DNA of 64,000 bases from Rachycentron canadum (lineage: Eukaryota; Chordata; Actinopteri; Carangiformes; Rachycentridae): assembly GCA_038496675.1 (NCBI GenBank), contig CM076650.1, positions 8,977,271 to 9,041,270 of the forward strand. The letters run 5' to 3'. Position 1 is the first letter of the stretch. Every line of letters begins with the position of its first letter. The notes below the pieces were generated by a model. It worked only from the letters and a program-made list of their open reading frames with translations, made no database searches and was not told the origin of the DNA. Positions 49,901-61,500 of the stretch are shown here, in pieces. The position numbers and the translations under genes are program-made.

Positions 49901-52900
49901 GAGTTATATAAGAGTTTCATAAACGGCTACACAATAACAGTATCTGCATCAGAATCTAATATGTTCTAATAAGTAAACGTGAAGTGAATTAATTTACAGC
50001 ATGAGATAAAAAAGTGTTGGTCAGTTGTTTAAAGATGACAACCAGCTAATGGTGCCTTTTTTCTTCTTGCTAGATGAACAAAGCCATTGTGTACATTGAG
50101 GAGATGGACAGTGTAGCAGACGTAACCTTCCCTGCAGTGCCCCAAGTGGTTTCACTGCTCATGTATGACGATACTGGTAAAACCAAAGACACACCCCACC
50201 CACCCAATGGATATCCTGTCGTGTGTGTGACGGTGAGTAAAATACTTCCTTTTCTACACTGCTCTAAAGTTTACCAACCAAACCAAATTATGTAGAGTTG
50301 GCGTTATTGTTAAACAATTGCAAGTGGAAAGATTTTCATTCAGCATCTTGTATTTTCCCTCTCTGCCAGGCCTGCAACCCTAAGTACCACGACTTTGATA
50401 AGACGGGTTCCATCTGCTCTGCAGAAAACATCAACGACACTTTAACCCAGTACCGCTGGCTGGTCAGCGCTCCCACTGGTTCAGATGGAGTGACCAGTCC
50501 AATGAGAGAGGTAGACACCAACACTTTCTTCACCAACACCAAGTCCATCACCTTAGACTCAATCTACTTCCAAGCCGGCTCCAGGGTTCAATGTGCTGCG
50601 AGAGCCTTCAATGCCAATGGAGATGCCGGCCTGGAGCTGTCCAGTCCCATTGCTGTGATCAGCAAGGATGAAGGTAAGTGGAAAGGCTGAGATTTGGATG
50701 ACAAGTTCAGATTTATGCTGGGTATGGAGTTCATTGGGTCAACTGACTTTAACTGTTTGCAGGTATGTGTCAGCCTCGTATCCCAGGTACTGTTGGAGCT
50801 GAACCTTTCTCTGCTAAGATCCGTTACACAGGCCCAGATGACCCAGACTTCCCCAACTTAATCAAACTGACTGTCAACATGCCTCATATGGATGGTGAGC
50901 AGTAAATCATTTTGCAGCTTTTGATATATAATCATTATTAGAACAACATTATAAGAACAAGCTTTCCCCTCTTCACAGGCATGTTACCAGTGATTTCCAC
51001 AAGACCCCTGTCCAACTTTGAGCTTACCCTGAGCCCAGATGGCACACGTGTGGGCAACCACCGCTGCTCCAACTTACTAGACTTCAATGAAATCCAAACC
51101 GGCTATGGCTTCATCACTGATGCAACAAAGAACCCAGAAATCATTGGCGAGACTTCACCCTACCAGTACAGCGCCATCATGCGTTCAGCCAACTCTCTGC
51201 GCTTCTACAGGAACCTCAACTTAGAGGCCTGCCTCTGGGAGTTCACCAGCTACTACGACATGTCAGAGCTGCTGAATGACTGTGGAGGCTCCATAGGCAC
51301 GGATGGACAGGTAGGGAACACATAAAGGCAAAACAGCTTTTACTTGACTGAAATTCATTCATTTCAGTGGAATCCACTGGACTAGTGGATTTGCTCTGAG
51401 TAAAATAAATCATTGCTAAGTTTTTATGTGGAGTCTGTTTGAGTGTGAACTTCCTAATATTTCCCCCACAATGTTTAGGTGCTGAACCTCGTCCAGTCCT
51501 ATGTCACCTTGCGTGTTCCACTGTTTGTGTCCTACGTCTTCCACTCTCCTGTGGCTGTGGGAGGCTGGCAGCACTTTGACCTGCAGTCGGAGCTCAAACT
51601 CACCTTTGTGTACGATACAGCTATTCTGTGGCAGGATGGCATCGGCAGCCCTCCCGAATCTGAGCTACAAGGTACTTTCAAGGACAATGATTCTTCCTGT
51701 TGGTGCTGACATCAAGAGAGAAAAATTTACTTTCATCAAACTTAAATCTCTGTTGTCGTAGGTGCCATGTACCCGACCAGCATGCGCATAAATGAGGAGG
51801 GCCGTCTGGTTGTCAACTTCAAGACCGAGGCTCGCTACAGGGGACAGTTTGTTATGTCTCATCCAGGTAACAGACTGTTACCCACATACACCCCTAACCT
51901 ATCCTATGTGGTCATTCTGTACAGAAGCCTACTATTGGATTACCCTGTGGCCCAAATCCTGTGTGAAAGTGCTAGAGGTCATTTGATTGTCAAAATCACC
52001 CTGCAGTGTTTACAGTCAGGAAGCAAGTGGCTCAAACAATACAGAAGGTCACTCTATAAATACGAAGGTGGACATTGTCACTAGTTTTAGTTTGGGCAAA
52101 ATGAAGCTTTAAAGAGTTATGACTGTGCACATGTTTATTTTCAGGAACCAGCGTGTCATCCATGGTGATGTGTGCTGACCACCCTGGGCTGACGTTCTCT
52201 CTCACCCTGGTCAGGACTGAGCCTACATACAACCAACCAATGCAGCAGTGGAGTTTTGTCTCAGACTTTGCTGTGAGTCATTGTGCTGTGAAAACTTTCC
52301 TGCTGCAGTAAAGAATTTACAAACTTGATTAATAGTACTAACGTTGGTCTTGTGTGACATGTAGGTGCGAGACTACTCTGGGACCTACACAGTGAAGCTG
52401 GTCCCTTGCATTGCCTCTCCCAATGGGGAGTTCAGCATCCCTCCTGTCTGCCACCCAAGAGAGCCTCTTACCTTTGACATGGACATACGCTTCCAGCAGG
52501 TTGGCCTGGCTTAATAATTTCTTTCACAATAGTGAGAACATATATTTAAAAAGAAGACATAGACATAGACATATTAACAATAATGCCCATAATGATTCAC
52601 TTAATACATTTAGTACAAATTACTTGTTAAAATAGGAGCTTTTTGCCATATCTCCCATACCTGACTGACTGTCCTTTTCATACATTTAGTTGATATGTTG
52701 GGCTTTCTATTATGTAATTAATGATTTCAGGCTCAACTGTGTGTATTTCCCTCATTTTGTCATGGCCTGAGAGCTGGGTCGTGACAGTATGGTAACTCTT
52801 GTCATGTGCTCCAGGTGAGTGACCCTGTGGCAGCTGAGTTTAGCCTAAACACTCAGATGTTCCTGCTTTCCAAGAAGGAGTTGTGGTTGTCTGATGGCTC

Positions 52901-54122
52901 CATGGGCTTTGGAGAAGGGACCGATGCTGCTTTTTCAGAAGGTACTACAACACCGCCATCCAGTGGTTTTAAATAACACTGCAGCTGAGGACCACGGCCT
53001 CATGAGAATCCCATGTTGTAGCTCCTCTGACCATGTCATCTGTGCTTTGCTTTAGGCTCCATGATCTATGGCCGTGTGATGGTGGACCCAGTCCAGAACC
53101 TGGGTGACTCCTTCTCCTGCAGCATTGAGAAAGTCTTCCTCTGCACGGGAGCAGATGGTTACGTTCCTAAATACAACCCCACCAACAAGGAGTATGGATG
53201 CCTAGCAGATGCTCCATCTCTGCTTTACAGATTCAAGATCCTGGTAAGATGGAATATATATATGTTAGTTAAGTTTGTTGTGGAGGCCAAAAGGAGTAGA
53301 TCTCATTTCTGATTTCTGTGTTTGTGATTCTGCAGGACAAGGCCCAGCCAGATACTCAAGCTTCAGCGTTTGGCGATGTTGCTTTTAAGGCCACACTGGC
53401 CCAAGACACACCTGGAGCCTTAACTTTGGTCAGACAGCCGGGATCAGATGGCTTCACACTGTCTTCATCTCCACTTTTCCAGGTCTTAATAAATCTTAAA
53501 TTATATTCATAAATTGAATAAATAGGTAAACATAGACGGAATAGACTCAAATATCTTTTTTCTCCAGGTGGCTGCTGGTCGAGAGTGGTTCATCCACACC
53601 ATTTACACTGTCCGCTCCAGAGAAAATGCGAACCGCAACATTGGCAAGCGCAGTGTGGAGTATCTCCATCACAGCGTATCCTCTGTTGAGCAGCCTCAGA
53701 CAGGCGCCACTCGCCAGCGGCGTGCTGCTGCCCCTGCTCTCTCTGGGCCTAATCTGGCCCAGGACATCGGTGTCGAAAACAACAGGGGCACCAACATTCA
53801 GCACATCGCTCTGGACCGGGAAGACCGCATGGTGGTCAGCCAGCGCCAACCGTGGTCCCCCAACCGTGAACCTCTCCTAGAGCGTCCCCTGCTGGAGAGT
53901 TCTGGCAGGCAGCCGGCTGACTCCTCCACCCTGCCCATGTTGGTGGGTCTTGCAGGTCTGATCCTCCTCATCTGCCTCATCGCCATCGTTGTGATTCTGC
54001 TGCTGCGTCGCAAGAAGAGGGAAAAGAACACCCAGTTCCCTCCTTATACCACCTCCTCCTCTTCTGCCTACAGTGGCCACAGCCAGGGCATGTGGAGCAG
54101 TTCAGACAGCTCTGAGGTCTAG
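26260..54122 (+). CDS. frem3: Fraser-complex extracellular matrix protein, FREM2/FREM3 type (24 coding exons)
   Basis: Exons: 26260-31288, 31707-31796, 42030-42176, 43123-43353, 43462-43587, 43904-44155, 46771-46920, 47009-47218, 47619-47816, 47903-48067, 48568-48750, 48870-49000, 50074-50232, 50370-50673, 50763-50894, 50979-51310, 51479-51671, 51762-51866, 52145-52272, 52365-52499, 52815-52941, 53056-53243, 53336-53482, 53568-54122. They join in frame into 3,138 residues, close to human FREM2. Domains: signal peptide 1-36, 12 CSPG repeats about 283-1706, Calx-beta 1-5 about 1720-2304, conserved extracellular region, RQRR 3003-3006, transmembrane helix 3078-3100, C-terminal DSSEV. Fraser-complex proteins anchor epidermal basement membranes to the dermis. 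The start ATG follows an in-frame stop at 26,233. The SMARCA5 neighbour supports frem3, but the sequence reads very like FREM2, so frem2b is the alternative. Confidence 0.9.
34262..34328. repeat. (AC)n microsatellite
   Basis: About 33 pure AC units. A smaller run of about 9 units lies at 33,503-33,521. Confidence 0.95.
34800..34960. repeat. Perfect AT-rich hairpin next to a TG / GTATAT compound microsatellite
   Basis: Positions 34,800-34,814 and 34,819-34,833 are exact 15-base inverted copies around a 4-base loop. A pure TG run follows (about 34,851-34,914), then five copies of GTATAT-type units to about 34,945 and more TA-rich sequence. Confidence 0.9.
36570..37045. repeat. Fish repeat, inverted copy of the 17.3/22.5/23.3-kb family
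   Basis: The plus strand here shows the reverse of blocks seen at 17 and 22 kb: CTCAACAACTTTTGAATGGA, TCAATCTAGTGCCACCATG and CATCAGCATGTTAGCTTTG, plus CATTGTGAGTATGCAAACAT. It is longer than the other copies but decayed, without coding capacity. Confidence 0.55.
38853..39218. other. Assembly gap (366 N) flanked by G-runs
   Basis: The gap begins after GGGGGAGTGGGGGGGTGGGGG. It ends before a run of 27 G (39,223-39,249), a T and 10 more G. Open frames that cross it are artefacts. A GACA tandem repeat of about 5 copies follows at 39,332-39,351. Confidence 0.98.
42030..49000 (+). other. frem3: frem3 exons 3-12: five Calx-beta domains, two exons each
   Basis: The ten exons pair up as 3+4, 5+6, 7+8, 9+10 and 11+12, each pair giving one Calx-beta domain. 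Domain starts are marked by WISLEREYYLVDED, VFIPQAEYKIEED, SFYFGEPEYVVDES, VQFKEGSYKVDES and IIHFSEIKYSVREP. Each second half contains an acidic turn such as DDSLYEEEE or DDSVHEEEE, the expected calcium-type loop. Introns 3 to 11 are phase 1 and intron 12 is phase 0. Calx-beta domains bind calcium in sodium-calcium exchangers and integrin beta-4 and are shared by FRAS1 and the FREM proteins. Confidence 0.88.
50074..53482 (+). other. frem3: frem3 exons 13-23: conserved extracellular region after the Calx-beta domains
   Basis: These exons encode about 650 residues (2305-2954) with many cysteines and FREM2-type blocks such as VPQVVSLLMYDD, YPVVCVTACNPKY, LEACLWEFTSYYDMSELL, DIRFQQVSDPVAAEFSL and VFLCTGADGYVPKY. 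No standard domain name fits. The donor of exon 20 is GTTGGC, a weak GT site, yet the protein join (RFQQ-VSDP) is correct. Intron phases are mixed 0 and 1. Confidence 0.85.
53568..54122 (+). other. frem3: frem3 last exon: furin-type site, transmembrane helix, PDZ ligand
   Basis: The 184-codon last exon contains RQRR (53,712-53,723), matching the furin consensus R-X-K/R-R. The block TNIQHIALDRE follows, then a 23-residue hydrophobic helix (residues 3078-3100) and a basic RRKKREK stop-transfer signal. The 38-residue tail ends in DSSEV, a class I PDZ ligand. Furin-type processing of Fraser-complex proteins and binding of FRAS1/FREM2 tails to GRIP1 are known, so this product is probably membrane-anchored and sheddable. 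Confidence 0.85.
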
Positions 54123-55571
54123 GTATGAACTGCCTCCACCTCAAACACCTGTCCCCTTTTAAAGAAGACTTCATCCACCACTGTGCCTTCAATGCCCAAC
54201 TCTTGCAGCACTGAAGCCCAGAACAACCTGTGGACATCACCATATCAGTGCTTAGGGCCCACATGCAGAGAATTCAACAGTTTTCAAAAGCTCACTAATC
54301 TCTGATCATGGTTTGTTCTTGCTATAATGTCCAATAGGTTCTTCGTATTGCAGCCTATTCTGAATGATGGATGTACGTTAAGGCCCCTAAATTGTTCACC
54401 TGCTTCATTGGGTGCCAAGTTGTAATATATCCCTTTATCCAATGTCTGCAAATGCTTGTAAATCTCAAAATGCAATTAGTTACCAAGTAAAAGGCCATTT
54501 TAAAAATTTTAAAATTTCCTATGTTCCTCCTTTAAAGATAATTAGTTTACCAAGTTTTTTATTACTGTGATTCACTGTGTTCATTATTTTGTTATGTGGA
54601 GAGTAGCACAAAATGGATTGAATGTTAGTTGAAGCTGACCTTAATGAATGATAATGTTATAAATGATTTTCAGTACTGGTATTTTTCTGTTGTGCATTAA
54701 AAAGCCTGCAGTATACCTGCCCACTGCCGAGTTAACAATACCACTATGGTGTCATTGAAAGGGATTGTAAATGTCGTCATTTGTCTTGAGAATGCAGAAT
54801 TACGTTTTTTTATATATTTTTTTTCAGGTTAATATGGCTGAACTCAGATGCAAAACAATCTGTGTACATATCAATGCAGGACTATGAAAAAAAAAAAAGG
54901 TATTACACCCTGATGAAACTTGAAAAATTATGAACTATACGTCTTTGCAGTTTGTCAATCCAATTCTGAAAAAAACAAACGCTGTATCAAAATTATAAAT
55001 ATTCTTCTACAGCTGACATTATATTGTAATGTGCCATTTGTTAGTAGACTTTTATGACTTATTAATTTTGTGTCAATTTCAAGAGTTTGGATGTTTGTAC
55101 ACCTCAACTGCTAAATATAAATGTCCTTTTTTGAGTCAGTATCTTATTTACCAGAGTGCACACATTTTTTTTATAAAAAAGGGGACGTTTATTTGTGACG
55201 TTCAAAAAGACATTTTCTACTTCACATAGGAAGAACAAATGTTTTTAAAAAAGGGATTTATATTGTTTCAAGCAATGGAATGTAGTACAACAGGCATAAA
55301 TACATTTATTTCAATTAAGTACTAGTAAAAAAAATGACTAGCAAACAAACAAAAAAAAACTAAACCAGCACAGCTGCAGTGTTTAGGTCAGTGACAACAA
55401 GGCAGGCTTGTAAAGGAGCACTTCCTACAACCTAATACAACCAGATCAGTCCATCAGGGAGTTTCACACAGTACATTATCACAGCCTGCAAAACAAACAC
55501 AGACACTAGAACTAATGGTACCAGAGCTGGCTGCTGCTCTTGAATTCTGATATTTTGGGCTACAAACAGCT
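54123..55571. other. Convergent 3' UTR interval between frem3 and smarca5
   Basis: Only 1,449 bases separate the two stop codons. A plus-strand ATTAAA at 54,696-54,701 could end frem3 transcripts. On the minus strand AATAAA lies at 55,310-55,305 and at 55,193-55,188, the likely polyadenylation signals of smarca5. The rest is AT-rich with A and T runs and no open frame of note. Confidence 0.55.
55305..55310 (-). terminator. Probable smarca5 polyadenylation signal (AATAAA)
   Basis: The plus strand reads TTTATT, so the minus strand has a canonical AATAAA about 260 bases after the smarca5 stop codon. A second copy lies at 55,188-55,193. Which is used cannot be told. Confidence 0.45.
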
Positions 55572-58500
55572 TCACAACTTCAGTTTTTTCCGGCGTCCAC
55601 GACCATCTGGAGTTCCCTCCGATTTCCGTTTCTGAGCCTGGGAAAGGGGAGAAAACGATTAGGAAAAATTTACAAGGGGGAATATAGTATCTCACCAATT
55701 CACCTTTTTTAAAATTAAAAGACATTTAGTAGCATTGACAAACAATTGACTCGCTCTCTGTAATAGCACTGGATTCCTAACTCACCGAGCCAGTCTTAGG
55801 GCCTCGTTTCTTTTTCTCCGCCTTCTCCCTCTCCTCCAGCTCCATGTTCTCTCTCTCAATCAGCGTGATCAGGGTGTTACATCGCCTCTGGAGCTCCTAT
55901 ACAACAAGTCACAAAGCAGCATATGAAACATAAAGCAATATTTTAAAACATGCAAAATAAAACAAGTAAAAATTATGCAATTATTATTATTATTATTTTT
56001 TACCATGGCAGTCCTGGATTTGAGGAACCAGTCAAATCGGAACTGGGGTGAGTTACGGATGCACTGACGCAGTTCGTCATACACACTCTCCTTGTCAAAA
56101 CCCAGCTTGTGGAGCATACAGATGAGGAAGCGGTCCTCTTCCTCTGTGTAGTTCTTCCCTTTGTTGGTGCCGTAGGAGATGCGAAGCTGATGGAAGGGAG
56201 CCTTGTAGCGACCAATCTGAGTAAAGAGATGAGAAACACATTCTGGGATCATTAATTAATCAGGAACAGAAGTTAATGTGATGAGGATATATAATTAAGG
56301 AGATTTACAGTTTCAGTATTTAATGAGATGAAAATAATAAGGTAGTTTGAAACAGAAATGAAAAGCCAAACAGCTGACAGTCATCTACCTTTGAGTCAAG
56401 TGCTTTCTTGATGCTAATCCTTCTCTGAATCCTGGCCTCTCCTCTCTCGATCTGGGCCATGATCTTCTCAATATCCTGCAGCTCGTTGCAGCGCTCCCAG
56501 AATACAGCTGCAACAAACAAACATTGAATCAGAAAATATGTAAGCAAAGCAAAAGTTTGGGTTAGCTTTCTGGATAGAGGAGAAAAAGAAAAGTGGGTTA
56601 TTACCAGAATATTCCATGACTTCTTCAGGAGTTTTTCCCTCCACTTCTCTGGCAATGTTCTCAATGTCATCTCTTCCCCACTTCTCGTTGGCTTTGATGA
56701 ACTGATTGAAGTCACGTTTGTTCCAAATGGTGAATCCCTGCAATGAAGATACAGTTGTATTACAATACAAACAATCAAAATCCAAGTAAAAATAAAATAT
56801 TTGATTTGGATCTACAGGATATCAGTCATAAATAAACAAATAAATATCAGCCATTAAGTACAGAGTGAGAATAATCAGCACCTGTTGCAGCAGGTTCTCC
56901 TTCTCCTCCAGTTCTTCTTCTGTGAGAGCCTCAGCCTCATCAATCTTAGCTTGCTCCTCTTTCTGCACCTGAGCTGAATTTGGCATGTCTGGATTACGGG
57001 GAACCTAAAAACATAGAGCCACAGATGGACTTAGAGACATTTCTAATGACATTAGTAGCAATCTCACTCTTGTCTATAACGTATTTTTTGTACCTTGTAG
57101 CCTATGGTCTTCCTATAGAACAGAATTTCCTTTTCCAAAAGCTCAAAGAGACGTGGAGGGAAGAACTGGAAGTCCTGGACATTTGGCTGTTTGGGAGGAC
57201 GAGGAGCCTGGGAAAGGGAGACAGACAGACACGTTATGCCACAAACAAAATAACATGCTGTCCACCACAAGAACATTAGGGTTGGGGTTACCCATTTAAT
57301 TTATGCTTTAGACCCAGAGGGTGTTTTTAGCCTGAGCAGACCATACCTTTGGTGCTTTGGGCTCACTGACTCGCAGGGCTTCTCTGAAGTAGGCATCCAC
57401 AGCATAGTTGGCTTTCCTTTCCCTCTTGGGTGGCTCAATCCAGTTGGTAATGACCTGAATGAAGGCAAAAGAGGGGAACAAGGTAAAGCTTCCAAGTTTC
57501 ATGTTGTTGGAACGAAGCAATTACAGGCTGAATACGGATGTTGGTCTCTCTACCTTTTTCTTCTCTCTGTAGTCCTCTCCTTCAAATGTGTACACACTGC
57601 TGTTCTCTGTGTCCATAGTGAAGTTTCTCAGAGAGCTCTCACCCAGGGAAGACAGTCTCTCCTTCATCTCCATGGTCTAGATGACAAGATCAGAATTTGA
57701 ATTTTATGGCAAAATTTAGAATTCATACAAAAATGAGCATTTATTAGGAATCGCTGATCTAAAGTTTCAGCATCTTTATGTTCTCTCTCATGCATCCAGA
57801 CTCACCTTCCTTTCACCTCTCTCCAGGATTGCATCAATGTCATCATCTGTGATCTCACTCTCTTTGGAGGCAAACACATGTGTGGCACCGTGGCGGATGA
57901 TGGACAGCATCTCATCCTTGCCCAGCTTATTTGCGCTTGGATCCACAAGTCTTCCTGTTTAACCAAAAAAAAAGAGGACTTACTCCAGGTTTTATTTTAA
58001 TTTCCATATAATTATTGCAATTCTGGACTAGTGTGTCAACTGTGGCTGCTGATTTGTGATCCTCATCAAATCTGTGTTTACAGTTAAGGGAGGTACAAAC
58101 CGCTCTTTCCCTTCAACAAGCCAATACTACACACAGGGAAGCTAAAAACATGCTTTTACAGCTAGGCTGACTTTAAACTAAAGTACAGCAGGTAAGATGA
58201 ATTACCTTGCTGGATGACAATGGAGTCCAGGCGCAGTTTCATCTCTGCCCTCTCCACGATCCTCTCCTCTACTGTGTTTTCAGTGATGAAGCGGAAGACG
58301 CGCACCTGCTTCTGTTGACCAATCCTGTGAGCTCGGTCCTGAAATGAAAAGATTAAAATTGTCAGGTTTGCCAAACAGTGTTCTAATATCCATGCCTTTA
58401 CTACTTAATCAGGAACGGGGATATCACATGGAGTGAGTACCAACCATGGCCTGCAGGTCGACTTGAGGGTTCCAGTCTGAATCGTAGAGGATGACAACAT

Positions 58501-61500
58501 CAGCTGTAGCCAGGTTGATTCCTAGCCCACCGGCTCTGGTGCTCAACATGAAGATGAACTTAGAGCTGTTGGGCTCGTTATATGCATTGATAGAGATCTG
58601 AAAATACACAAAATTAACATTAAACAAGTGTTCATTTATGCTCAATTAATAGCTTGTATGCCTAAATCATGCCTACTTATACAGTTTAAGAAGCCAGCAA
58701 CTCACCTGTCTTTCCTCGTGAGGTGTCTGACCATCCAGGCGGCAGTATCCATAGTTCCTCCACATGCAGTAGTCCTCCAAGATGTCCAGCACCCTGGTCA
58801 TCTGACTGAAGATGAGCACACGGGAACCTGGAAAGAAAGGATAGTGGTTCTCAATTAAATGTACAGAAAAGCTTTGTTAGCTGCAGATACTTTTGAAGTC
58901 TCAACTGATGCAAAAAAATATACAGTTTTGCCTTCATTCAACAATGGAGATAATGTTTATTTCATTATTCTGACATTTTTTGATAAAATCCTGAATAAGA
59001 GAATAAAAGTAGAGCCACATATCCCAGAGATGATCTACACACCCTGCTCCTTCATCTTGGGTAGCAGCTTGTCCAGCACCACCATCTTTCCACTGTTCAC
59101 CACCAGGTGGAGGTCAGTTGTGTAGGGAGGACCTGGCTCAGCTCCGTCGAACAGGTACGGATGGTTGCAGCATTTCCTCAGCTGCATGAGAACGTTCAGC
59201 AGGCGCATCTTGTCCATCTTACCAGCCGAGTTCAGAATGTCAATGTCCTTCATCAGAATCTTTGTGTACCTGATCGGTTGTAACATGAGTGAATGTTACA
59301 TAAATGTATACGACATGTCAATATCCAGGTGCAGAAAAAAAACATTTGAGGACTAATTTGCAACAAATGAAGCTCAACGCAGGATGCTTACCACTCTCGC
59401 TGCATCTTACTCAGACCCACGTACATCTTGATCTCTTTTTTAGGGAGCAGAGTTTTTTCCACATCAGCTTTTATACGACGGAGCAAGAAAGGACGCAGAA
59501 CCTACATACACACAAAAAAGGGGAGGTCAAAAGAGTGTTTTAATCCAAACAACACTAATATACATCATATCAACATCAATACACAGAGATTTGTTTGAAT
59601 CAAGAACATTCCATACGTACTGTATGAAGACGTTCAACCAACTTCTGGTCACCCAAGCAGTTGTTTGTGTCAAACCAGGAGTCAAAGTCCTAAGGAGGAA
59701 AAAAAAAAAACATTTAATTAGCACCAAAATGCAAAAACACTTCTCTGCTAAATAACCACATGGAACATGGAGGCCATGTTTTCAGTTCAAACCAGAGAGC
59801 TAACACCTCATAGTAATATTCTCTCTTGATCTTGCATTTATTTATGTGCATTTATTGTTAATTCTCACCTCTGATGAGTTAAAGACATCAGGCAGAAGGA
59901 AGTTCAGCAGGGCCCAGAGCTCGTGGAGGTTGTTTTGCAGGGGTGTTCCAGTCAGCAGTAAACGATTGGTGGTCTTGAATTCACGCACAATTTCTGATAG
60001 CTATGGGAAAACAAAGAGCACCTTTAGCTTGAGACTAAGTTGCAACGTTAAATGTAAAACCAGAGTTACCAACTCACATCTGTATGCATCCGCCACTCTA
60101 GTTTCAGATTTCATCCGTTTATCCAGAATCATGAAATATTAACCAGTCTTGTGAAAAATTATAATTGTTGTGTGGAGTCTTGAGTTACGGCTGAAGTGTT
60201 TTGTGCACTCACACTGACTTTGACATCAGTTCACACTTGAGTCTAAATGAATGTTTGTGCCAGATTTAAAAACAGAAACAATCCTGGCGCATGTAAATAA
60301 AATTTTTATTTCAGTAGCTGTCTGACCTTGGATTTCTCATTCTTGATCCTGTGAGCCTCATCAATAACCAGGTATCTCCAATTGAATTTCTTGAACACAG
60401 CCTTTTCGATGATGAGCATCTCGTAGGATGTGACACACACATCCCACTCTCCTGGCAGCAGCACATCTCTGATCAGGGCAGTCTGACAAAATAGAAAAAA
60501 GTGTTAAGTATTTTGCTTTTCACCTAGATTTAAATATAGCAATGTCTGTATGTTACTCTCACCAATCACAGGCACAGATATGGATTGATAATTATCACCT
60601 CCAATAAAGAGTGAATGACCAAGTAATTTTTCATTAATAAAGTTAGCTACATCCCTCAGTGACAGATTAACTGCCTCAAAAAGAATCTCATGTAAGCTGT
60701 TAACATCTATGGTGTCACCTCACTCCTCTTTCTTGCCTTGACTACACTACTATCACTAAGAATGCATTTGTAACACATGCTTTTGCTGATATGCTACACA
60801 CATCACAAAACTCACTATAAACCCCACAGAAAAAAAAAATGTAATGGTCAGATCAAAAATAGGACTAGTGCGCTAGATATTTCACAGTTGACCAAACTGT
60901 AAACAAAAAAAGACCAAATAACACTGGATGCTTTCAACTAAACTAAATACTGCTTTCCAGAGAATCTTCCCTAAACAAAAGAAACATCCTACCCTCTCGT
61001 CTCTGTCTCCGATCAGGCAGACTGCACGAAGAGAAGGCACCCATCGCTTGAACTCATTCATCCAGTTGTATAGGGTGGACTTGGGCACCAGCACCATGTG
61101 GGGACCAGGGATGTTTCTGTAATGCTTCATATAACCCAGCAGGGCAATAGTCTGCAGAGTCTTACCCAAACCCTTAGAACCAGCAAACAGAGTGTGAGTG
61201 AGTGAGTGAGGCAGTGCAGTAGGTGAAGATACAAAATCATTTTAATTTACATTGTTATACATATCCAAATGTAGAGGTAACAATTTTGACTGTGAGAGAG
61301 TACTGACCATTTCATCGGCAAGGATGCCATTGATGCCATTTTCATACAAAGAAATGAGCCAGTTCAGACCACGGATCTGATAGTCCCTCATTTTTCCTGT
61401 TTTGATATCTAGATGACAGAAAGAAAGACAAATAAATACCACTTCTGCCTGCTTAAGGGTTCTTAATCTGAAGCTTAAATAAAAACAGGTCATTGCTTAC

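Noticed and set aside
26260..54122. Assignment as frem2a/frem2b rather than frem3
   Set aside because: The protein alone would allow it, but adjacency to smarca5 in the FREM3 orientation is the better discriminator. Kept as the stated alternative.
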